Assembly: GCF_023169885.1 (NCBI RefSeq)
Contig: NZ_AP025516.1
Coordinates: 2,955,501-3,019,500 of the forward strand
DNA: 64,000 bases
Direction of reading: 5' to 3'
Origin: Desulfofustis limnaeus
GTDB lineage: Bacteria > Desulfobacterota > Desulfobulbia > Desulfobulbales > Desulfocapsaceae
A program made the translations under genes and the position numbers. How positions within the stretch are numbered: position 1 is the first letter of the stretch; every line of letters starts with the position of its first letter. The notes under the pieces were generated by a model. The model did no database searches. It worked only from the letters and a program-made list of their open reading frames with translations, and was not told the DNA's origin. Positions 26,111-36,168 of the stretch are shown piece by piece.

Positions 26111-29100
26111 ATGGCCGGCTATTTTATCAATCGACCCGTTTTCGCCGCCGTCATCGCCATCGTCATCACTCTGGCCGGCTATCTCGCCATGAAGGCGACA
26201 CCGGTGGCGCAGTTCCCGGAAATCGCTCCTCCCACCGTGCAGGTCTCGGCCTTTTATCCCGGGGCCACGGCGGAAGTGATCGCCAACACCGTGGCAGCGC
26301 CGATCGAGCAACAGGTCAACGGGGTGGACGGGATGATGTACCTGTCCTCCACCAGTTCCTCATCAGGCAGCATGGCGCTGACGGTGACCTTCGAACCCGG
26401 CACCGATCCAGATGTGGCCCAGGTCAACGTGCAGAACCGGGTCAACCAGGCGGCCTCGAAGCTGCCGGATATCGTCAGCCGCCAGGGAGTCATCGTCGAA
26501 AAGAGATCCCAATCCTTCATGATGGTGATCAGTTTCTTCTCCCCCGACGACCGTTACGATACCGTTTATCTCGGCAATTATGTCAATCTCTCCGTACTCG
26601 ATGCCATCAAACGCATCCCCGGGGCGAACCTGTCCAGTATGTTCCCGCAGCCCGACGTGGCCATGCGCATCTGGCTCAGACCGGACCGGATGGCGCAGCT
26701 CGGCATCACCCCGCAGGATATCAGCAACGCCATTCAACGACAGAGCCAAGCCTTCGGCATCGGCCAGATCGGCCAGGCGCCGGCACCGGCAGGGAGTCAG
26801 CAAAGCTTTGTCATGACCACCAAGGGCCTGCTGACCGACCCGAAAGAATTCGAAAACATCATCGTCAAGACGGCGGCGGACGAATCGGCGGTGGTGCTGC
26901 TCAAGGACGTGGCTCGAGCCGAACTGGGTGCCAAGGATTATTCGATAGCCCCCAAGGTCAACGGCAACAAGGCCGTGGCCATCGTCGTCTACCAGCAGCC
27001 CGGCGCCAACGCCATCGAGACCTCGCGCGCCGTGCGCCATTTGCTCGACTCCCTGCAACCGTCATTCCCCCAGGGGGTCGAGTACCGCATCGTACTCGAC
27101 ACCAGTTCGTTCACCGAGGCCTCCATCGAAAAGGTGGTGCACACATTTTTCGAGGCGGTCGTCCTGGTGGTCCTTGTGGTCTTTCTCTTCCTGCAGAGCA
27201 TCCGGGCGACGATCATCCCCATCATCGCCGTGCCGATCGCCATCATCGGCACCTATATCGGTATCCTCGCCCTCGACTTTTCCACCAACATGCTGACCCT
27301 GTTCGGGATGATCCTGGCGATCGGCCTGGTGGTCGACGACGCGATCATTGTCGTGGAGAACGTGGAGCACAACATGGCGGTCCACGGCCTGTCGGCCATG
27401 GAGGCGGCCCGTAAGGCCATGAACGAGCTGGCTGGAGCATTGATCGCCATTGTTCTCGTACTCTGCTCGGTCTTTCTGCCGGTGGCCTTTCTCGGCGGTA
27501 TGACCGGAACCCTGTACAAGCAATTCGCCATCACCATCGCCATTGCCATGATCATTTCCGGAATCGTCGCCCTCACTTTGTCCCCGGCCATGGCAGCCCG
27601 CATCCTGAAACCGGGACAGGGTGAGAAAAAAGGGTTCTTCCGCTGGTTCGAAAACAGCTTCGCCGCCCTGACCAACGGCTATGTAGCCGGCGTGCGCTGG
27701 CTGCTGCGGTTCCGCGTGGTCGGCCTGTTGCTCTTTGCCGGGGTCGTTCTCACCACCCTGGCGCTCTTCAGGGTCGTGCCGGGCAGCTTTGTGCCCCAGG
27801 AAGACCAGGGCTATATTTTCGTCGCCTCCCTGATGCCCGATGCAGCCACCCTGGAACGTAGCACCAGAGCCAACGACGAGGCGGTCACCATCCTGCGCGC
27901 CCACCCGGCCATGGGCGATGTGGCACAAATTGACGGCTACAGCATCATCGACGGTGGCGTCAAGGAAAGCGCGGGCCTGCTCTTCGCCGCCCTGAAACCG
28001 ATGACCGACCGGCCCGGAGATTCGGGAAGCGCCTTTACCGTGATCAAGGATACCGGCCGTCAGCTGGCCGGTATCCGGGACGGGCTCATCTTTCCCATCA
28101 ACCCGCCGTCGATTCCCGGCCTCGGGAGTACCGGCGGATTTGATTTCTACATCCAAAGCCGTTCCGGCGGTTCAGCCCAGGACCTGGAACGGGTTACCGG
28201 GGAATTTCTGGCCGCCGCCCGCCGCATGCCGGAGCTTGCCGGGGTGTCATCCACCTATTCGGCCTCCCAGCGACAACTGGCACTGGATGTGGACCGAACC
28301 CGCGCCGAGTTGATGGGAATCCCGGTTGCCACCGTTTTTGAGACCCTGCAATCCTATTTTGGCTCCACCTACGTCGGCCAGTTCGTTCAATTCGGGCGGA
28401 TCTGGCAGGTCATCATCCAGGCGGAAGCAGAGTATCGGGACCAACCAGCCGATCTCTCGCAGATATTTCTCCGCTCCGCGGACCATCAGACAATCCCTCT
28501 CGCCGCCGTTGCCACCGCCCGTTATGTGGCCGGCCCGGGGCTGCTGCCTCGCTTCAACGGATTTCCGGCGGCCAAGATCTCCGGCAGCCAGGCCCCCGGT
28601 TACAGCTCGGGCCAGGCCATCGCCGCCATGGAACGCGCCGCCGTCCAAACCCTCCCGGACGGCTACAGCTTCGCCTGGGCCGGCCAAGCCTTCGAGGAAA
28701 AAAAGGCCGGCGGCACCTCACTGATCGCCTTTGTCTTCGGCCTGGTCATGGTTTTTTTGATCCTCGCCGCCCAATACGAGAAATGGACCCTGCCGCTCAG
28801 CGTCATCCTTTCCGTTCCCTTTGCCGTATGCGGCGCCCTGCTCCTGACCTGGCTGCTCGGCCTGCAGAACGACGTCTACTTCCAGGTGGGCCTGGTGACC
28901 CTGGTGGGGTTAGCGGCGAAAAATGCCATTCTCATCGTCGAGTTTGCCGCGGAAAATGTCCGGGCCGGCATGAGTACTGCGGACGCCGCCGTCGAAGCGG
29001 CACGGCTCCGGCTGCGGCCAATCGTCATGACCTCGTTGGCCTTTATTCTCGGTTGCGTCCCGATGGCCATCGCCACCGGGGCAGGAGCCAACAGCCTGCG

Positions 29101-29257
29101 GGCAATCGGTACCGGAGTCATTGGCGGCATGCTGGCCTCGACACTCATCGCCTCGTTTTTCGTGCCGCTGTTCTTCGTTATCGTCGAGGACCTGGGCTCC
29201 CGGCTCGGCAGACGGAAGCGGCGCAAACTCAGCACCAGGCAGGAGGTGGCGTCATGA
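26111..29257 (+). CDS. RND (HAE1/AcrB-type) multidrug efflux pump
   Basis: A 1048-residue inner-membrane proton-driven exporter. It has the standard plan of 12 transmembrane helices with two large periplasmic loops: TM1 near the start after FINRPVFAAVIAIVITLAGY, the proton-relay aspartates in IGLVVDDAIIVVENVEHN, and the AAKNAILIVEFA segment in the second half. The pore region FYPGATAEVIANTVAAPIEQ is typical of the HAE1 group. The first gene ends 5 bp upstream and the outer-membrane factor overlaps by ATGA, so the three form one operon. Substrates cannot be inferred from sequence alone. Confidence 0.95.
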   Translation: MAGYFINRPVFAAVIAIVITLAGYLAMKATPVAQFPEIAPPTVQVSAFYPGATAEVIANTVAAPIEQQVNGVDGMMYLSSTSSSSGSMALTVTFEPGTDPDVAQVNVQNRVNQAASKLPDIVSRQGVIVEKRSQSFMMVISFFSPDDRYDTVYLGNYVNLSVLDAIKRIPGANLSSMFPQPDVAMRIWLRPDRMAQLGITPQDISNAIQRQSQAFGIGQIGQAPAPAGSQQSFVMTTKGLLTDPKEFENIIVKTAADESAVVLLKDVARAELGAKDYSIAPKVNGNKAVAIVVYQQPGANAIETSRAVRHLLDSLQPSFPQGVEYRIVLDTSSFTEASIEKVVHTFFEAVVLVVLVVFLFLQSIRATIIPIIAVPIAIIGTYIGILALDFSTNMLTLFGMILAIGLVVDDAIIVVENVEHNMAVHGLSAMEAARKAMNELAGALIAIVLVLCSVFLPVAFLGGMTGTLYKQFAITIAIAMIISGIVALTLSPAMAARILKPGQGEKKGFFRWFENSFAALTNGYVAGVRWLLRFRVVGLLLFAGVVLTTLALFRVVPGSFVPQEDQGYIFVASLMPDAATLERSTRANDEAVTILRAHPAMGDVAQIDGYSIIDGGVKESAGLLFAALKPMTDRPGDSGSAFTVIKDTGRQLAGIRDGLIFPINPPSIPGLGSTGGFDFYIQSRSGGSAQDLERVTGEFLAAARRMPELAGVSSTYSASQRQLALDVDRTRAELMGIPVATVFETLQSYFGSTYVGQFVQFGRIWQVIIQAEAEYRDQPADLSQIFLRSADHQTIPLAAVATARYVAGPGLLPRFNGFPAAKISGSQAPGYSSGQAIAAMERAAVQTLPDGYSFAWAGQAFEEKKAGGTSLIAFVFGLVMVFLILAAQYEKWTLPLSVILSVPFAVCGALLLTWLLGLQNDVYFQVGLVTLVGLAAKNAILIVEFAAENVRAGMSTADAAVEAARLRLRPIVMTSLAFILGCVPMAIATGAGANSLRAIGTGVIGGMLASTLIASFFVPLFFVIVEDLGSRLGRRKRRKLSTRQEVAS

Positions 29258-30684
29258 AGCACCTGCACCTCCTGCTGCTGATCGCTGCCATGGCCGGCTG
29301 CACGGCAGCCGGCCCCGACTATCGGCGACCTCAGACGGACATCCCCGCCGCCTGGCGTTCCACCCTGCCGGCACAGGGAGAACCCGGCCCAAACGCCTGG
29401 TGGCAATCATATGCCGACCCGGTCCTGTCCGGGCTGATCGACCAGGCGATCGCCACCAATCGTGACGTGCTTCTGGCCACGGCCCGGATCGACCAATACC
29501 TGGCCCTCATGGCGACCAGCCGTTCCCGGTCTTTTCCCCAGATAGGGTACGCACTTGGCGCCAATCGCCAGGACACGGGTCTCAATCCTCTCTCCGGCAC
29601 CGATTCGCCGGCCTATACCACCGTGCAGGCGGGGCTCAACGTGGCTTGGGAGCTTGATCTCTGGGGTCGCTTGCACCGTGCCGACGAAGCCGCCCGGGCT
29701 CAGGTTCTCGCCTCCGAGGAAGAGCGCCGCGGCGTTCTGGTGTCGCTGGTTGGTAACGTCGCCGCCTCTTACATCCTCCTGCGCGGTTACGACCGACAGC
29801 TCCAGATAGCTCGGGAAACCAAACGCTCATACGAAGAAACCCGGCGCATTTTCCGGCTTCGCCACCACCATGGCACCATTTCCGGCGTCGAGTTGAAACA
29901 GGTTGAATCCCAATATGAACAAGCGGCCCAGACCATTCCCCGCATCGAGTCCCTGATCACCCAGCAGGAACACCTCTTATCGATACTGCTGGGGGAAAAT
30001 CCGGGGCCGATCCCACGCGGAAAGCAGCTTCATGATCTGGACGTGCTTCCGTTCCCGGCAGCTTTGCCGCTGAGCCTGCTGGAGCGCCGCCCCGACATCC
30101 GCCGGGCCGAATATGAGCTTATGGCCGCCAACGCCCGGATCGGTGAAGCCAAGGCGCTCTATTTTCCGACCATCTCCTTATCCGGCCTGCTGGGAAGACA
30201 GAGCGGAGAGCTCACAGATCTCTTTCGCAGCGGCGCCGGCTTCTGGTCGCTGGGCGGCACGGTCGCCGGATCGCTGATCACCTTCGGTGGTGTCTCCGGC
30301 CAGGTCGCCCAGGCCGAAGCACTGGCCAGACAAGCGGTGCTGCGCTACGAGCAGACCATCCAGGCGGCTTTTCGCGAGGTAGAGGACGCTCTGGTCGGCA
30401 CCCTGAAATCTCGTGAACAGCTGCAGGCGCAACAGCGCCAGATCGAAAGTCTCACCGAATACACCCGTCTCTCACGGCTCACCTTTGAGAGCGGCACCAC
30501 GTCTTATCTCCAGGTACTCGACGCGGAACGAACGCTTTTTTCGGCCCAGTTGGACCTGGTACAGACGCACGTGAACCTCCTCACGTCCACCATCGACCTC
30601 TACCGGGCCTTCGCCGGCGACTGGGTAAAACCCGACGCCCCGGGAATGAAAGGCCTACTCGAAACAGGACAGGGAAACCTTTGA
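29254..30684 (+). CDS. Outer-membrane efflux channel lipoprotein (NodT/OprM family)
   Basis: A 476-residue TolC-like outer-membrane factor. The start MKHLHLLLLIAAMAGCTAAG is a lipoprotein signal with lipidated Cys16, followed by the family's GPDYRRPQTDIPAAWR. The two repeats of the OEP domain are recognisable, for example NVAWELDLWGRLHRADEAAR and LPLSLLERRPDIRRAEYELM. The C-terminus contains TFESGTTSYLQVLDAERTLF. The ATG overlaps the pump's TGA (ATGA), showing tight coupling. The same open frame runs far upstream inside the pump gene, but that part is a shadow. Confidence 0.94.
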   Translation: MKHLHLLLLIAAMAGCTAAGPDYRRPQTDIPAAWRSTLPAQGEPGPNAWWQSYADPVLSGLIDQAIATNRDVLLATARIDQYLALMATSRSRSFPQIGYALGANRQDTGLNPLSGTDSPAYTTVQAGLNVAWELDLWGRLHRADEAARAQVLASEEERRGVLVSLVGNVAASYILLRGYDRQLQIARETKRSYEETRRIFRLRHHHGTISGVELKQVESQYEQAAQTIPRIESLITQQEHLLSILLGENPGPIPRGKQLHDLDVLPFPAALPLSLLERRPDIRRAEYELMAANARIGEAKALYFPTISLSGLLGRQSGELTDLFRSGAGFWSLGGTVAGSLITFGGVSGQVAQAEALARQAVLRYEQTIQAAFREVEDALVGTLKSREQLQAQQRQIESLTEYTRLSRLTFESGTTSYLQVLDAERTLFSAQLDLVQTHVNLLTSTIDLYRAFAGDWVKPDAPGMKGLLETGQGNL

Positions 30685-30737
30685 GCAACAGGGAGCAGAC
30701 GACTTTTTTCCAGCGAAACTGCAGCAGAAATCTCTGA

Positions 30738-32321
30738 TTAAACTAAGGGCAATCTGATGGTAAACGTCGTGCCTTTCCCCTCCTCGGTTTCACAGGTGAT
30801 CTGGCCGTGGTGCTTGTCCACGACGATATCACGGGCAATGGCCAGCCCCTGTCCGGTTCCCTTACCCACCGCCTTGGTGGTGAAAAACGGGTCGTAGATC
30901 CGGTGCCGGATCTTCTCCGGAATACCGGAACCATTATCCGATACTTCTATTACCGCCTGTTTTCCCTCCACTCTGGTGCTGACCCGGATCAACCCCTTCT
31001 CGTAATCGCCGGCCTTTACCCGGCTTTCGATGGCGTGGGCGGCGTTGACGATGAGATTGAGAAATACCTGATTCAATTCAGCCGGCAGGCAGGAGACATG
31101 CGGCAGGTCCTCGGCAAAATCGGCCTGCAGATCAGCCCCGTATTTCCATTCGTTGCGCGACACGGTGATGGTGCTCTGCAACGCATTGTTGATGTCTACC
31201 TGGACCTTTTCCGCTGAGCCCGGGTGGGAGAATTCCTTCATTGCTCGCACGATCTTGGTGACCCGGCCGACACCGTCAAGGCTCTGCTGGACGGTCAGGG
31301 GGATTTCTTCACGCAGGTAGTCCACATCGGCTGCCGCATACAGCTTTTCCAGATCCTCTCGCAAACCGTGTGCTGCCCCGGTGTCACGGACCTGACGGTA
31401 GAATTCCTCATAGCCCTGCAACAAGGCCAGCAGGTCTGCAAAAGAATCGGCCAGAAAACGGATGTTATCGCCGATGTACTGGACCGGCGTGTTGATCTCG
31501 TGGGCGATGCCCGCCGCCAGCTGTCCGATGGCCTCAAGTTTCTGGGCCTGGCGAAGCTCCCGCTCGAGGGTCAACGCCTCGGTCTGATCCTCGAACATGA
31601 CGATGATCAATTTATTCCCGGCGGCATCGCTCGGGATCATATCGATGGTGATCTGGAACATCCGGATTCCCTGCTCCAGTTCCAGCTGGGCATTGAGTCG
31701 CCGCCCCTGGCCGGTCTCGAGGACCCCGGCCACCGCCGGTTCCAGATAGTCCACCTGCAGGCCTCTGGCAAAGGCTTGAAAAGACCGGAGACCGGACTGC
31801 TCACGCAGCATCGTGAACCAGGAGCGCATGCGCTTATTCGCTTCGAGCAGCTCCATGTCCCGGCCCAGCACGAGCAGCCCGATGGGCAGATTGTCCATGA
31901 TCGCCCGGTGCTCATGCTCCAGGGCCTGACGGGACGCCTGCTGGAGCGTTTCCAATTGGTGGAGGCGCAGGGCGTTGGCGACCGTGATCAACACCAGATT
32001 CTTGTTGAACGGTTTGACCAGATACCCATACACCCCGCTCTCGAGGACCTGTTGCGCTTCCGTTATATTATCGATCACCGTGGCAACGACGATCGGCACC
32101 TGCGGGTGATGCTTCTTGACGTGATCGATCAGGTCATAGCCCGTTTCTTCGGGCATATTGATATCAGTTATCAACAGATCAACCTGGTTGCGGCCCAGGA
32201 TGGTCCGCGCCTCGGCAACACTTGCTCCGTTCAGAATTCGATACCCGGCTCTACCAAGTACGGAGCCGAGGAGTTTGCGGATCGGTTCTTCATCGTCGAT
32301 GAGAAGGATGGTGGTTTCCAT
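30738..32321 (-). CDS. Response-regulator/PAS/histidine kinase hybrid
   Basis: A 527-residue soluble signalling protein. An N-terminal receiver domain has phospho-acceptor Asp53 (LLITDINMPEETG) and a conserved Lys in YLVKPFN. A PAS-like region (~135-255), a HisKA domain with the phospho-His in LAAGIAHEINTPVQYI, and an ATPase domain (VFLNLIVNAAHAIE, SDNGSGIPEKIRH, GKGTGQGLAIARDI) follow. No membrane segment is seen. The receiver-first order suggests it takes phosphate from, or is gated by, another kinase. It lies 65 bp downstream of the next kinase (start 34702) on the same strand, so the two probably form a unit. Confidence 0.92.
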   Translation of the reverse strand: METTILLIDDEEPIRKLLGSVLGRAGYRILNGASVAEARTILGRNQVDLLITDINMPEETGYDLIDHVKKHHPQVPIVVATVIDNITEAQQVLESGVYGYLVKPFNKNLVLITVANALRLHQLETLQQASRQALEHEHRAIMDNLPIGLLVLGRDMELLEANKRMRSWFTMLREQSGLRSFQAFARGLQVDYLEPAVAGVLETGQGRRLNAQLELEQGIRMFQITIDMIPSDAAGNKLIIVMFEDQTEALTLERELRQAQKLEAIGQLAAGIAHEINTPVQYIGDNIRFLADSFADLLALLQGYEEFYRQVRDTGAAHGLREDLEKLYAAADVDYLREEIPLTVQQSLDGVGRVTKIVRAMKEFSHPGSAEKVQVDINNALQSTITVSRNEWKYGADLQADFAEDLPHVSCLPAELNQVFLNLIVNAAHAIESRVKAGDYEKGLIRVSTRVEGKQAVIEVSDNGSGIPEKIRHRIYDPFFTTKAVGKGTGQGLAIARDIVVDKHHGQITCETEEGKGTTFTIRLPLV

Positions 32322-32386
32322 CGGGGGGTCAGATGCTCCTTTCTTGCCGGTACCCGGTTTTCAGCCGGTGCCTGAAGAGCGGCGTG

Positions 32387-34702
32387 TCACTCTCGAGACG
32401 AGACGTCACCGCCGAGTAGTTTACGGATGGTGGCGAGCAACCGATCACGATCGATCGGTTTGGCCAGGGATTCAATGGCCTCGTAACCGGCAAGCGATTC
32501 GGGAAGCCCCGGCCGGTTGCCGCTGATCAGGATAACCGGCAGATCCGGGACGGCTTGTCGGGCCTGCTGCGCCAGTCTTTCGCCGGTGAGGCCCGGCATG
32601 GTCATATCGCTGATCAGCAGATCGATCGGCTGTTGCCGGCTTCTGATGATTTCCAGCGCCTGCCTGCTGTCATTTTCGGTACTCACCCGATAACCGGCAC
32701 GGGCCAATACCTTTTGATAAAAGCGGGTAATACCCGGCTCATCGTCGACCACCAGCAGCGATTCGCCGTGCCCATGCTGCACCGTCTCTGTCCGTTGCGT
32801 CTCCGACACCTGCTTTTCGTCACGGTGTAGCGGCAGATAGACGACAAAGCTCGAGCCCTTACCGGGAATGGAATCCACGGTGATGGCGCCGTTATAATCG
32901 CGGACGATGCCGTGAACGACCGCCAGGCCCAGCCCGGTTCCCTCACCCTTCTCTTTAGTGGTGAAATAGGGGTCGAAGATCAGCGGGATCATCTCAGGAT
33001 CCATACCGCACCCGGTGTCGCTCACCTCCAGGCGGGCATAGGTTCTCCCGGCAATCAGGAAGGGAAGCGCCAACCGATCCGGGTCAACTATTTCCGTGCT
33101 ACTCAGGGAGAGCGACAGCACCCCGCCACTTTCCCGCATCGCATGGGCGGCATTGGTACACAGGTTCATCAGGATCTGGTGAATCCGAGAGGGATCGGCT
33201 CGCACCATCCCCACCTCCCGGCTAAAACGGCTCTTGATCTCAATGGTCGACGGCAGCGTGGCCCGCAGCAGCTTGGTCGCCTCCTTGATCAGCAGAGCGA
33301 TGTCGAGGGGCTTTGTCTCCTCCTCGTTTCGCCGGCTGAAGGTGAGGATCTGCTCCACCAACTCTCGAGCCCGAAGACTGGCCCGATACACCTCTTCCAG
33401 ATCTTCTTTCATAACCGGATCGGTGGCCGACCGGTCCAGGCACAGTTCGGTAAACCCCAGGATCGCTGTCAAAATATTGTTGAAGTCATGGGCAATACCG
33501 CCGGCCAACGTACCGAGCGACTCCAGTTTTTGGGCTTGGCGGAGCTGCTGTTCCAATGACAATCGCTCGGTAACATCTTCGACCACCAGCACCGCGCCAA
33601 CCAGTTCCTGGTTTTCGTCAATCACCGGATTCGCGCTTAAAGCCAGCGTGGCGCCGGTGGTGGTGGTAAGGGTTCGCTGGTGCCGTTTCACCGTGGCCAG
33701 GACGGTACGCACCGGGCAATCGCCACCGTCATGGCAGATCCGGCAATAAAACCTGCCGCACGGTTGACCGACGCTTTCGGCCAGGGACCGGCCGGCCTGC
33801 TGGCAGGCTCGGTCGTTGGCCCAGACCACCCGCGCCTCCTTGTCGAACAGGGTGATCTCATGGTTGAGGGTGTTGAGAATGGTCTGCAAACGCAGCTGGG
33901 CATTACGAACCGCCTGCTCCTGCTCGCGGTTCCTGGTGATATCGTTGGCGATCCCGGCCAGATAGCGAACCTCGCCGTCGATGAAGATCGGCGCCCTGAC
34001 CGTGCGGAACCAACGCTGGATGCCGCGGTGATCGGTAAACGACTGCTCATCGATCACCATCGCTTCACGCGTGGTAAAAACGGCCTTATCGGCTTGATGA
34101 AAGGACTTGGCATCCTCGGTCGGAAATTGACTGGAGGAGACCAGTTCGTCGTCAGTGCGGCCGATCATCTCCTTCGGAGACCTGCCATACATGGCAGCAG
34201 AGGCGTGATTGGCCAGCAGGTATCGCCCTGCGGCGTCTTTGACAAACACCAGGTTGGGTGAGATATTGACGATCTGATCCAACAGGACTTCACGTTTTTT
34301 CAGCTCTTGTTCGGCCCGCTTAATTAACGTGAGATCCTCATGGGCAATAACTATTCGGCCACTCCGATCATACTGCAGCCGAGTCACCCGAACCTGGAAC
34401 CAGCGCTGCCTATCCGGAGCGTGACACGGATATTCCAGAGTAAACTCTTCGATCTCACCATCAACCATCTTCAGTGCCTGTTCGGCAAAAAATCGGGCCT
34501 CCGCACAACCGTCAGCCGCGCTTTTTTCACAGACGGCAAAATAGTTACAGCCTTCCGACACCTGTTCGGGAGAAGCACCGTTCGCCATGGCAAATTCCCG
34601 CCAGGATCGATTGACAAAGAGGATAACGCCCAATCTGTCGATGATGGCGATGGTAGCCCTGAGTGAATCGAGGGTCGCCTGATAAAATTGAAAGGAATGC
34701 AT
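32387..34702 (-). CDS. Multi-PAS hybrid sensor histidine kinase with C-terminal receiver
   Basis: A 771-residue cytoplasmic hybrid kinase with three PAS-type domains, then HisKA (phospho-His in LAGGIAHDFNNILTAILG), HATPase (GTGLGLAVVHGIVRDYNGAI) and a C-terminal receiver (LLISDMTMPGLTG). The first and third PAS regions contain clustered cysteines (EGCNYFAVCEKSAADGC and PCGRFYCRICHDGGDCP), a pattern seen in PAS sensors of anaerobes that could respond to redox or metal. The start at 34702 is preferred over upstream in-frame starts because GGAAGGAGA precedes it. It is divergent from the receiver/HD-GYP-like gene at 34971. Confidence 0.9.
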   Translation of the reverse strand: MHSFQFYQATLDSLRATIAIIDRLGVILFVNRSWREFAMANGASPEQVSEGCNYFAVCEKSAADGCAEARFFAEQALKMVDGEIEEFTLEYPCHAPDRQRWFQVRVTRLQYDRSGRIVIAHEDLTLIKRAEQELKKREVLLDQIVNISPNLVFVKDAAGRYLLANHASAAMYGRSPKEMIGRTDDELVSSSQFPTEDAKSFHQADKAVFTTREAMVIDEQSFTDHRGIQRWFRTVRAPIFIDGEVRYLAGIANDITRNREQEQAVRNAQLRLQTILNTLNHEITLFDKEARVVWANDRACQQAGRSLAESVGQPCGRFYCRICHDGGDCPVRTVLATVKRHQRTLTTTTGATLALSANPVIDENQELVGAVLVVEDVTERLSLEQQLRQAQKLESLGTLAGGIAHDFNNILTAILGFTELCLDRSATDPVMKEDLEEVYRASLRARELVEQILTFSRRNEEETKPLDIALLIKEATKLLRATLPSTIEIKSRFSREVGMVRADPSRIHQILMNLCTNAAHAMRESGGVLSLSLSSTEIVDPDRLALPFLIAGRTYARLEVSDTGCGMDPEMIPLIFDPYFTTKEKGEGTGLGLAVVHGIVRDYNGAITVDSIPGKGSSFVVYLPLHRDEKQVSETQRTETVQHGHGESLLVVDDEPGITRFYQKVLARAGYRVSTENDSRQALEIIRSRQQPIDLLISDMTMPGLTGERLAQQARQAVPDLPVILISGNRPGLPESLAGYEAIESLAKPIDRDRLLATIRKLLGGDVSSRE

Positions 34703-34970
34703 ACTCGGGGTCTCCTTCCCATTGTTCGTGGGCATGATAATCGCGCCCCTCACCGCCTCTCCCCTCGATCGTTCGGTCAAATCAACAGTCCCCCACCACA
34801 CACTACCACAAAAGCGCAACCTCTGCCCACAAGCTTACGCGCAAACAGCTACCGATGTCAAATTACGGACATTGCGATATTTTCCTTGTTAACCGCGGCC
34901 CAGATGTCGCATACTATCATTGATAACCGATTTACATTGGGACCGATTCCTTAGAATAATCACGAAGACC

Positions 34971-36131
34971 ATGAGTGAGTTGACCGAGACCATCCTGTTC
35001 GTCGACGATGAGATGCACATCCTCGATTCGATGAAACGCCAACTGCGCAATCGTTTTTCCCTTGAGATCGCCGCCAGTGGGCCAGAAGCCCTGGAAAAAT
35101 GCAAAACAAATGGACCATTTGCGGTGATCGTTTCGGATATGCGGATGCCGGGGATGGACGGTGTCAAACTACTCAGCCTGGTTAAAGAACTCTATCCGGA
35201 GACGGTGCGCCTGATGCTCACCGGCAATGCCGACCAGGAAACGGCCAGCGAGGCGGTCAACAAAGGACAGATTTTTCGCTTTCTCACCAAGCCCTGCCCC
35301 ATAGCCACGCTGGTGCCCGCCCTGGCTCTGGCCCTGCGGCAATATCGGTTGATCACCGCCGAACGGGAACTGCTCAACAAGACCCTGGGCGGGAGCATCA
35401 AGGTGCTTTCCGACCTGCTCGGTTACACGAGCCCGAATGCCTTCAGCAGCAGCGCGCGCATTCAGCCCGTGGTGCTGGCCATCGGCCGGGCGCTGGCGGT
35501 GGACAACCTCTGGCAACTGGAGATTGCCGCCCTGATGTCGCAGATCGGTTGCGTGACCCTGCCTGCGGATCTGCTGGCCAAGCGCTATTCAGGTAAGGAG
35601 CTGAGCGCCACCGAAGAGGATTTGTATCGGAGCCACCCGCAGGTCGGCGCCGACCTGCTGCAGCACATCCCGCGATTGGAAGGGGTCGCGCACATCATCC
35701 GCAATCAATTGAAACCCTTCTGTCAGTACGACCAGGGCGACACCGAGCACAGCGAAGAGGCCCTCGGGGCCCAGATTATCAAGGCCGCCTTTGACCATGA
35801 CCTATTGCTTGGCCGCGGACTCAGCCACGAACAAGCCGCCAAACAGCTGGCACTCCGGCCCGACGACTATAATCCGGAGGTGCTGGCCGAACTGGCGAAA
35901 CGCAAGACCAGCACGCACACCCGATTGGCCACCCTGCGCATTCGGGACCTGGCGGTGGGTATGATCGTCGACGAAGATGTGGAGGCCCCCAACGGCACCC
36001 TGCTGGTCCCCCACGGTCAGGAACTGACCTGGCCGATACTGCAGGGACTGATCAATTTTTCCCGTCAATCGGGAGTCAAGGAGCCGGTCCGGGTGCGCAT
36101 CAAAGAACAACACTCAGACCAGCCTCGTTGA
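34971..36131 (+). CDS. Response regulator with degenerate HD-GYP-like output domain
   Basis: A 386-residue protein: receiver domain 1-125 (Asp56 in VIVSDMRMPGMDG) followed by a helical region resembling HD-GYP phosphodiesterases. Where active enzymes have a HD-GK type motif this protein reads ALMSQIGCVTLP, and the later His-His-Glu motif is IIRNQLKPFCQY, so metal ligands appear lost; one SHPQVGADLL histidine remains. It is probably not an active cyclic-di-GMP phosphodiesterase but could bind a ligand or partner. It is 38 bp upstream of a receiver-HDOD gene, in a likely operon with it and the following kinase. The ATG at 34971 is weakly supported by the upstream sequence. Confidence 0.8.
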   Translation: MSELTETILFVDDEMHILDSMKRQLRNRFSLEIAASGPEALEKCKTNGPFAVIVSDMRMPGMDGVKLLSLVKELYPETVRLMLTGNADQETASEAVNKGQIFRFLTKPCPIATLVPALALALRQYRLITAERELLNKTLGGSIKVLSDLLGYTSPNAFSSSARIQPVVLAIGRALAVDNLWQLEIAALMSQIGCVTLPADLLAKRYSGKELSATEEDLYRSHPQVGADLLQHIPRLEGVAHIIRNQLKPFCQYDQGDTEHSEEALGAQIIKAAFDHDLLLGRGLSHEQAAKQLALRPDDYNPEVLAELAKRKTSTHTRLATLRIRDLAVGMIVDEDVEAPNGTLLVPHGQELTWPILQGLINFSRQSGVKEPVRVRIKEQHSDQPR

Positions 36132-36168
36132 CTCATTCTCCGATACGGCGATACCGACAGGAGCACGC

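Noticed and set aside
28783-29253. Long upstream extension of the efflux channel frame inside the pump gene
   Set aside because: The extension is Arg/Pro-rich shadow sequence of the RND pump gene; the true channel starts at 29254 with a lipoprotein signal.
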